A stretch of 19,058 nucleotides of DNA from assembly GCA_036558265.1 (NCBI GenBank), contig DATBFY010000341.1, positions 1 to 19,058 of the forward strand, in the 5' to 3' direction. The stretch comes from RYN-433 sp036558265 (GTDB lineage Bacteria; Planctomycetota; Phycisphaerae; Tepidisphaerales; Tepidisphaeraceae). Positions 14,328 to 19,058 of the stretch are shown in pieces. The translations under genes were made by a program, and so were the position numbers. Numbering within the stretch: position 1 is the first letter of the stretch; the number at the start of each line of letters is the position of its first letter. The notes beneath the pieces were generated by a model, which did not search any database, had not been told where the DNA came from, and worked only from the letters and a program-made list of their open reading frames with translations.

Positions 14328-17300
14328 TTAATTCCGCGTGATCGTCTCGTGCAGGTTGAGGATCGCCCGCGACACGCTGGTCCATGCGGCCAGTTCCACC
14401 GGGTCCATCTCCTTGGGATGCGTGGCGATGCCTTCGGCGAGCAGCGCTTCGGCCGATTTGCGGTCGGCGGTGTAATCGGCCTTGTGCTTGGCGTAGAGCT
14501 CGCCCAGGACGGCCGACTCCTGCGGCCTGGGGTCGCGGCCCAGGGCGAGGCGCCAGGCGTAGCGGATGCGCTGGGCGAGGTCGTCGCCGCCGTGGGAGAG
14601 GATGCGCTGGGCAAAGACGCGGGCGGCCTCGACGTAGGTGGGATCGTTAAGGAGCGTGAGCGCCTGCTGCGGCGTGTTGGAGCGGGCGCGCTCGCAGGTG
14701 CATTCCTCGCGGCTGGGCGCGTCGAAGTTCAAGAGCGAGGGCTGGAGGAAGCTGCGCTGCCAGTGCGTATAGAGGCCGCGGCGGTATTGCTGCTCACCCT
14801 TGTCGGCGACCCAGGTGCGCGTGGGGAAGTTGAGGAATTCCCAGTAACCGGCGGGCTGGTAGGGCTTGTCGGATTCACCGCCGATGCGATTGGAGAGCAG
14901 GCCGGCGATCGCCAGCGCGTTGTCGCGGACGAATTCGGCGTCGAGTCGGAAGCGCGCCTGGCGCCCGATCAGGCGATTGAACGGATCGACCTCCACGAGC
15001 TGCGGCGAGGCGTACGACGTCTGTCGATAGGCGCGACTGGTGACCAGCAGGCGGACCATGTGCTTGACGTCCCAGCCGCCGTCCTGGAATTCGCAGGCGA
15101 GCCAGTCGAGCAGCTCGGGATGGGTTGGCCACTCGCCCTGGGAGCCGAGGTCTTCCAGGCTCTTGGAGATGCCGGTGCCGAAGAAGAGCTTCCAGAGGCG
15201 ATTGACCACGACGCGCGCGGTCAGGGGGTTGTCGCGCGAGACGATCCAGTGTGCGAGGTCCAGGCGGGTCAGCCGCTGCTTCGGATCGGACTTGGAGTCA
15301 TGCGGCAAGAAGGCGGGGGTGGCCGGCTGGACGATCTCGCCCGAATCGGTGTTCCAGTTGCCGCGCGGGAGGATGCGGACGACGCGAGGCGGCTCGGCGA
15401 CGGTGACCAGCGATCGCGGTAGCGTGGCGACGAACGCGTCGCGCTCGCGCTCGCGCTGTGCAAGCTCACCGCGGACGGGGTCGAGCAGGGGGGCGATTGT
15501 GCGGTAGTAGTTGGCGATCGTGGCCTTCTGCGCGTCCGTCCGCCTGGCGGGCTTGACTCCCAAGGCGATCGATACGTCTTTGGGGATGTCCTTCTCCGCC
15601 TTTACGGGGCGGGGTGCGGACGTGACCGACAACCGGAATTTGCCCAAGAGGTGTTTCGTACCGTGGTTCTGTCGGAGGATGAAGGTCAGCGTCGTGTCGT
15701 TGCCGTCGCCGAGGTCCGCCACGGTTTCGAAGACGGCATGTTCGTCGCGGCCGGCGGTGTTGCTCTTGTCGAGCACCGCCCAGCCCCAGTTGGCGCCCTT
15801 GGCGTCGCCATCAATCGCGGCGGCGGCGGTAAAGGCCTTGTAGGGATTCGCTTCGGCGAACGTTGTCTGCTCGATCGTGGCCGAGGCGTTCTGCAGCTTG
15901 ACGGGCGCGGCGTCCACGGCGGCCTTACCGCGGGATTGAACGAGCAATTCGGTGAGGACGAAATTGCCGTTATCGGCGCGGCCGGGGCCGTTTTTGGGCA
16001 GCGACTTGTCGGCGAGGACGTCCAGGCGGATCGCCGTGATGCCCTTGAGATCGGTCCGTGCGGTGACGAAATAGGTGTCGGTGTCGGCGGGTTTGCCGGC
16101 GGCGAGAATCGAGCCGTCCCTGTTGATCTTCAGGGGCGTGCCCGAGGTTGCCGCAGCCTCGACGGGCGTCAGCGCCTTCCACTGGGCCGGCGGTTTGGTG
16201 GCCAGCGATTCCTCCCACTTCTGCCGCGCCGCGACGATCTGTGGCGTGTCCGTGTCGAGCTTCGTCCGGCTTTCCGCCACGCGCGCTTCGAGCTTCGCCA
16301 GTTCGACGGCCTGCTTCTCATCCGGCACGGGCATGCCGGGCTCGCGCCGGCCGACGGGCGCCTCGCGCACGTCGGCGAAGAACGCCTCCATCGAGTAAAA
16401 GTCCTTCGTCGTGAACGGGTCGAACTTGTGATCGTGGCACTCGCAGCAGCCCATCGTCGCGGCCATCCAGACACTGGCGATGTTGCGCACGCGGTCGGCC
16501 AGGTACTTGGCCGCGTACTCCTTCGGCTGGGCGCCGCCTTCCTCGGTCGTCTGAAGCAGGCGGTTGTAGCCTGATGCGACCTTCTGTTCGACCGTGGGGT
16601 TGGGCAGCAGGTCGCCAGCCAGTTGCTCGATCGTGAAGCGGTCGAACGGTTCGTTGCGGTTGAACGCGTTGATGACCCAGTCGCGATAGGGCGTGATGTC
16701 GCGCGGGTTGTCCGAGTGATAGCCGATCGTGTCGGCGAAGCGGACCAGGTCGAGCCAGTAGACGGCCATGCGCTCGCCGAAATGCGGGTTGGCGAGCAGG
16801 CGATCGACGAGTTTCTCGTACGCATCGGGGGATGGGTCATTCACGAACGCATCGACCTCTGCGGGCGTTGGCGGCAGGCCGAGCAGATCCAGATACAAAC
16901 GCCGAACGAGCGTCGGGCGATCGGCTTCCTTCGAGAAGGACAGGCCGCGCTCGCGGAGCTTGGCGAGCAAAAATGCATCGACCGGGTTGACGGGGTTGGG
17001 CGCGTCCTTCACCTCGGGCACTGTCGCGCGTACCGGCGCGATGTAAGCCCAGTGGCCCTTGTACTGCGCCCCTTGTTCGATCCAACGCTTCAAGACCGCG
17101 ATCTCGCGGTCGGTCAGGTGCTTGCCGGACTTGGGGTCGGGCATGCGGTCGTCGTCGTCGTCGGTCGTGATCCGCTTGTAGATCTCCGACCGCTCGGGAT
17201 GGCCGGGCATGGCCGGCGTGCGCTTGCCCTCGATGGCGGTGAACAAGCCGTCCTTGGTGTCGAGGCGCAAGTCCGCCTTCCGCTTGCCCTTATCCGGCCC

Positions 17301-17456
17301 ATGGCAGAAGAAGCAATTCTCCGAAAGGATCGGGCGGACGTCGCGGTTGAAATCGATCTTGTCGGGGACCGGATTCTTCCCCTGCTCGGCGGACGCAAGG
17401 AAGCTCACCGCAGAGACGCAGAGGACGCAGAGCAGACAAAGGCGCGGGCAGGACAT
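14328..17456 (-). CDS. PSCyt1/PSCyt2(DUF1549)/PSD1(DUF1553) protein (module 2), intact
   Basis: The 1042-residue product is an exported multi-domain protein. A signal peptide (1-23, LCLLCVLCVSAVSFLASA) is followed by PSCyt1 with haem motif C48-F-F-C51-H52. DUF1549 covers about residues 145-365, with the PYRDWVINAFN segment whose Trp (codon 16679-16677) is a stop in the module 1 paralogue, and a second CxxCH in GCCECHDHKFDP. A variable insert (about 385-630) contains strands such as ETVADLGDGNDTTLTFILRQNHG, unlike the LamG insert of module 1 and perhaps a discoidin-like binding domain. DUF1553 runs from about 740 to the end (THPELLDWLACEF, SREECTCERARSNTPQQALTLLND). AAGGAG 10 nt before the ATG fixes the start. 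The family is thought to be an extracytoplasmic oxidoreductase or sugar-handling partner of DUF1501. Part of the signal peptide is encoded by a dispersed repeat (17405-17432). Confidence 0.95.
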   Translation of the reverse strand: MSCPRLCLLCVLCVSAVSFLASAEQGKNPVPDKIDFNRDVRPILSENCFFCHGPDKGKRKADLRLDTKDGLFTAIEGKRTPAMPGHPERSEIYKRITTDDDDDRMPDPKSGKHLTDREIAVLKRWIEQGAQYKGHWAYIAPVRATVPEVKDAPNPVNPVDAFLLAKLRERGLSFSKEADRPTLVRRLYLDLLGLPPTPAEVDAFVNDPSPDAYEKLVDRLLANPHFGERMAVYWLDLVRFADTIGYHSDNPRDITPYRDWVINAFNRNEPFDRFTIEQLAGDLLPNPTVEQKVASGYNRLLQTTEEGGAQPKEYAAKYLADRVRNIASVWMAATMGCCECHDHKFDPFTTKDFYSMEAFFADVREAPVGRREPGMPVPDEKQAVELAKLEARVAESRTKLDTDTPQIVAARQKWEESLATKPPAQWKALTPVEAAATSGTPLKINRDGSILAAGKPADTDTYFVTARTDLKGITAIRLDVLADKSLPKNGPGRADNGNFVLTELLVQSRGKAAVDAAPVKLQNASATIEQTTFAEANPYKAFTAAAAIDGDAKGANWGWAVLDKSNTAGRDEHAVFETVADLGDGNDTTLTFILRQNHGTKHLLGKFRLSVTSAPRPVKAEKDIPKDVSIALGVKPARRTDAQKATIANYYRTIAPLLDPVRGELAQRERERDAFVATLPRSLVTVAEPPRVVRILPRGNWNTDSGEIVQPATPAFLPHDSKSDPKQRLTRLDLAHWIVSRDNPLTARVVVNRLWKLFFGTGISKSLEDLGSQGEWPTHPELLDWLACEFQDGGWDVKHMVRLLVTSRAYRQTSYASPQLVEVDPFNRLIGRQARFRLDAEFVRDNALAIAGLLSNRIGGESDKPYQPAGYWEFLNFPTRTWVADKGEQQYRRGLYTHWQRSFLQPSLLNFDAPSREECTCERARSNTPQQALTLLNDPTYVEAARVFAQRILSHGGDDLAQRIRYAWRLALGRDPRPQESAVLGELYAKHKADYTADRKSAEALLAEGIATHPKEMDPVELAAWTSVSRAILNLHETITRN
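17405..17432 (-). repeat. 28 bp dispersed repeat encoding signal-peptide residues, copy A
   Basis: On the minus strand this is an imperfect tandem of CTCTGCGTC units ending in TCTGCGGTGA. It matches 17746-17773 (plus strand) at 27 of 28 positions. It encodes CVLCVSAV in the signal peptide of the module 2 PSCyt/PSD1 protein. From memory, such CTCTGCGTC/ACGGAG-type repeats occur widely between genes in several phyla. Confidence 0.75.
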
Positions 17457-17724
17457 TCGACGTGGGCTCCTTGCCGGGTAAATGGAGTCGTCATTTGATA
17501 TTGTACGATGGACCGCTCGTTGATGGGCGACCCGAGGAAAATGGTTCCAGATTGGTCTGGTGCGATCGGCGCAAGCGCGTCATCCTGATTTATGAGAGAG
17601 TTTCAAACGACCGAAGGATCCTGCTCAAAGTGGACGCTTGCGACCCTCGAGGCCAGATCCTTCGTCGGTAGAACCTCCTCATAATCAGGATGACCGTGGT
17701 CCGGCATCGCAACTATCAGGGACA
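17457..17724. other. Divergent intergenic region with a 116 bp imperfect palindrome (17579-17694)
   Basis: No gene is supported here. Outer arms 17579-17596 and 17678-17694 are complementary over 17 bp with a single extra T. Inner arms 17612-17623 and 17654-17664 pair as CGAAGGAT(C)CTG with CAGATCCTTCG, and the sequence between the two sets is also partly complementary. The whole could fold into one long hairpin with a loop of about 30 nt around a CTCGAG palindrome. It sits in the shared control region of module 2 and the lyase-like gene. Confidence 0.55.
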
Positions 17725-18660
17725 ATGAAACACACTACTCTACTCCTCTGCGTCCTCTGTGTCTCTGCGGTGAACTTTACCGCCCGCGCGCTAGATGAAC
17801 CCGACAAGCTCCCCTCTGGTCCGGGCCTGGCCGCCAGATACCCGGCCGATGCCGGCATCGCCAAGGATGCCGCCGTCTTCCTCGCCGACGATTTCGAGTC
17901 CGGCGACCTCAAGAAGTGGGACGACAAGAGCGGCACGATCGCGGTCGTCGGAGACGCCCCGCACGCCGGCTCAAAGTGCGTCACCGCGCCGATGGAAAAG
18001 GGCAAGAGCACCGGCGGCGAAGCGAAGAAATGGTTCGGGGCCGGCGCGGACCGCGTCTTCGCGCGCGTGTACGTCAAGTTCTCGGACGACTATCAATACT
18101 GCCATCATTTTTTGACGCTGCTCGCGACAGATCGGCGGAACCGCTGGTCCGCCTTCGGCAAGGCCGGCCTGAAGCCCGACGGCAAGACCTGGTTCTGCGC
18201 CGGCATGGAGCCGTGGTTCGCCTGGGGCAAGAATCCATCGCCTGGGGAGATCAATTTCTACAGCTATTACATGGACATGGAGATCGACCCCAAGATGAAC
18301 AAGTACTGGGGCAACGGTTTCTTCCCGCCCGGCCCCGCCAAGGGCCGCGCGGGCAATGAGAAAACCCGCGTCATCCCCAAGCTCAACCAGTGGCAGTGCT
18401 GGGAGTTCATGGTGCAGGCCAACACGCCCGGCAAGGCCGACGGCCGACAGGCCATGTGGCTCGACGGCCAACTCATCGGCGATTTTTCGGGCATCCGCTG
18501 GCGCGATGATGCGGGGCTGAAGGTCAACTGCTTCTGGCTCCAGCATTACGGCTACGATTCGTCCGACCCGACGCGGGGCACGCATAAGGAGCACCAGGCG
18601 GTCTGGTTTGACGACGTGGTGATCGCCAGGGAATACGTGGGGCCGAGGATCGAACGATGA
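17725..18660 (+). CDS. Secreted polysaccharide-lyase/lectin-like jelly-roll protein
   Basis: ATG at 17725 (311 residues) is preferred to in-frame starts further upstream because it has AGGGA just before it and begins with a signal peptide (KHTTLLLCVLCVSAVNFTARA, cut near 22). The mature part looks like a concanavalin-type beta jelly roll: an opening FLADDFESGDLKKWDDKSG (about 52-70), VFARVYVKFSDDYQYCHHF, WFCAGMEPWFAWG, EINFYSYYMDMEI, then KLNQWQCWEFMVQANTPGKADGRQAMWLDGQLIGDFSGIRWR and a last strand QAVWFDDVVIAREYVG. This arrangement, with W-x-x-hydrophobic-E and W-hydrophobic-D-G, recalls PF14099-type polysaccharide lyases and Cip1-like proteins, which bind or cleave uronic-acid polymers. I cannot identify catalytic residues with certainty. 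It diverges from module 2 and is followed by xylose isomerase, which supports a polysaccharide-use role. Confidence 0.7.
   Translation: MKHTTLLLCVLCVSAVNFTARALDEPDKLPSGPGLAARYPADAGIAKDAAVFLADDFESGDLKKWDDKSGTIAVVGDAPHAGSKCVTAPMEKGKSTGGEAKKWFGAGADRVFARVYVKFSDDYQYCHHFLTLLATDRRNRWSAFGKAGLKPDGKTWFCAGMEPWFAWGKNPSPGEINFYSYYMDMEIDPKMNKYWGNGFFPPGPAKGRAGNEKTRVIPKLNQWQCWEFMVQANTPGKADGRQAMWLDGQLIGDFSGIRWRDDAGLKVNCFWLQHYGYDSSDPTRGTHKEHQAVWFDDVVIAREYVGPRIER
17746..17773 (+). repeat. 28 bp dispersed repeat encoding signal-peptide residues, copy B
   Basis: Inverted relative to copy A (17405-17432), with one T/C difference. Here it encodes CVLCVSAV in the signal peptide of the jelly-roll protein, in the same reading frame as copy A uses in its own gene. 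Confidence 0.75.
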
Positions 18661-18723
18661 GGCGCTTCGTCAGCGATCCACGAAGCTTGAAAACTTCCCC
18701 GCCCGGATCGAAACTTCGCCCTC

Positions 18724-19058
18724 ATGCCAACCGACTACAAGTTCTCCTTCGGCCCCTGGAACATCTCCGAAGGCGCGGATCCGTTCGGCCCCCCGGTCCG
18801 GCCGACCGTCGCCTGGTCGGACAAGCTCCCGGTCTTCAAGCGCCTCGGCTTCGACGCCGTCATGTTCCACGATGACGACATCGTCCCCCAGATCGAGGAA
18901 AAGCCCTGGCCGCAGATCCAGCGCGAGGCCGGCGAGATGAAAAAATCGCTGGACGGCGAAGGCCTGGTGACCGAGGTCACGGCCCCGCGCCTCTGGGAAG
19001 ATCCCCGCACGATCGACGGCGCGTTCACGAGCAACGACCTGAAACAGCGCCAGTGGGC
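18724..19058 (+). CDS. xylA: Xylose isomerase, 5' part only (gene runs off the right edge)
   Basis: Xylose isomerase is a cytoplasmic, divalent-metal-dependent enzyme that interconverts D-xylose and D-xylulose. The 111 visible residues, opening with MPTDYKFSFGPWNIS, match the shorter class I (actinobacterial-type) enzymes: a DPFGPPVRP segment at 19-27, KRLGFDAVMFHDDDIVP with H49 and D52 equivalent to the catalytic His54-Asp57 pair of Streptomyces enzymes, then VTAPRLWEDPRTIDGAFTSND (the family has 'FKDGAFTSND'). It starts 63 bp after the jelly-roll gene in the same direction, so the two may share a transcript; no Shine-Dalgarno is visible and the short leader is purine-poor. The metal-binding Glu and Asp residues lie beyond the window. 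The family is clear; a related sugar isomerase specificity cannot be excluded. Confidence 0.92.
   Translation, partial: MPTDYKFSFGPWNISEGADPFGPPVRPTVAWSDKLPVFKRLGFDAVMFHDDDIVPQIEEKPWPQIQREAGEMKKSLDGEGLVTEVTAPRLWEDPRTIDGAFTSNDLKQRQW

Noticed and set aside
17462..17671. Small plus-strand frame of 69 codons before the jelly-roll gene
   Set aside because: It runs through the left half of the long palindrome, has no ribosome site and resembles no family.

Overview
The window is high-GC and most likely comes from a member of the Planctomycetota. This rests on two paralogous pairs of the families typical of that phylum, a PSCyt1/DUF1549/DUF1553 ('Planctomycete cytochrome C') protein followed by a DUF1501 protein. 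A DUF1080 protein, SUKH, Uma2 and DUF1963 genes, and palindromic repeats fit the same picture. A Phycisphaerae/Tepidisphaerales-like lineage is possible, but the sequence alone does not settle it.

Layout. (1) 1-2157, minus strand: an FtsQ/DivIB-like single-pass membrane protein, a polytopic membrane protein, a 296 bp gap, and the 5' end of mraZ running off the left edge. This looks like a reduced division and cell wall (dcw) neighbourhood. (2) 2348-4707, plus strand: a secreted coiled-coil / retropepsin-like / DUF1080 fusion, then a solitary nuoB preceded by a strong hairpin. (3) 4979-9750, plus strand: module 1, a PSCyt/PSD1 gene with a LamG-like insert, broken by one in-frame TGA at a conserved Trp, then a DUF1501 gene with a twin-arginine signal. 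(4) 9787-12752: a bidirectional terminator, tRNA-Leu(CAG) with a clear promoter, about 870 bp of repeat-rich non-coding DNA, and a cassette of SUKH, Uma2 and DUF1963 genes. A perfect 25 bp direct repeat brackets the cassette; one copy lies inside the 3' end of the second DUF1501 gene. (5) 12864-17456, minus strand: module 2, an intact PSCyt/PSD1 gene and its DUF1501 partner, pointing at module 1. (6) 17725-19058, plus strand: a secreted lyase/lectin-like jelly-roll protein and the 5' end of a xylose isomerase gene.

How the genes may work together. The paired PSCyt/PSD1 and DUF1501 proteins, the DUF1080 protein, the jelly-roll protein and the xylose isomerase suggest extracytoplasmic capture and breakdown of plant- or alga-derived polysaccharide, with at least one pentose product isomerised in the cytoplasm. 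This is inference from family membership and linkage. The PSCyt proteins carry CxxCH haem-binding motifs and the DUF1501 proteins have an alkaline-phosphatase-like fold; neither family has a firmly established reaction.

The most noteworthy observations are the TGA-for-Trp interruption, a dispersed repeat that encodes the signal peptides of two divergent genes, the 25 bp repeat around the cassette, the FtsQ-like gene near mraZ in a phylum known for lacking FtsZ, and the protease-like/DUF1080 fusion. I see no CRISPR array, transposase, integrase or complete mobile element.
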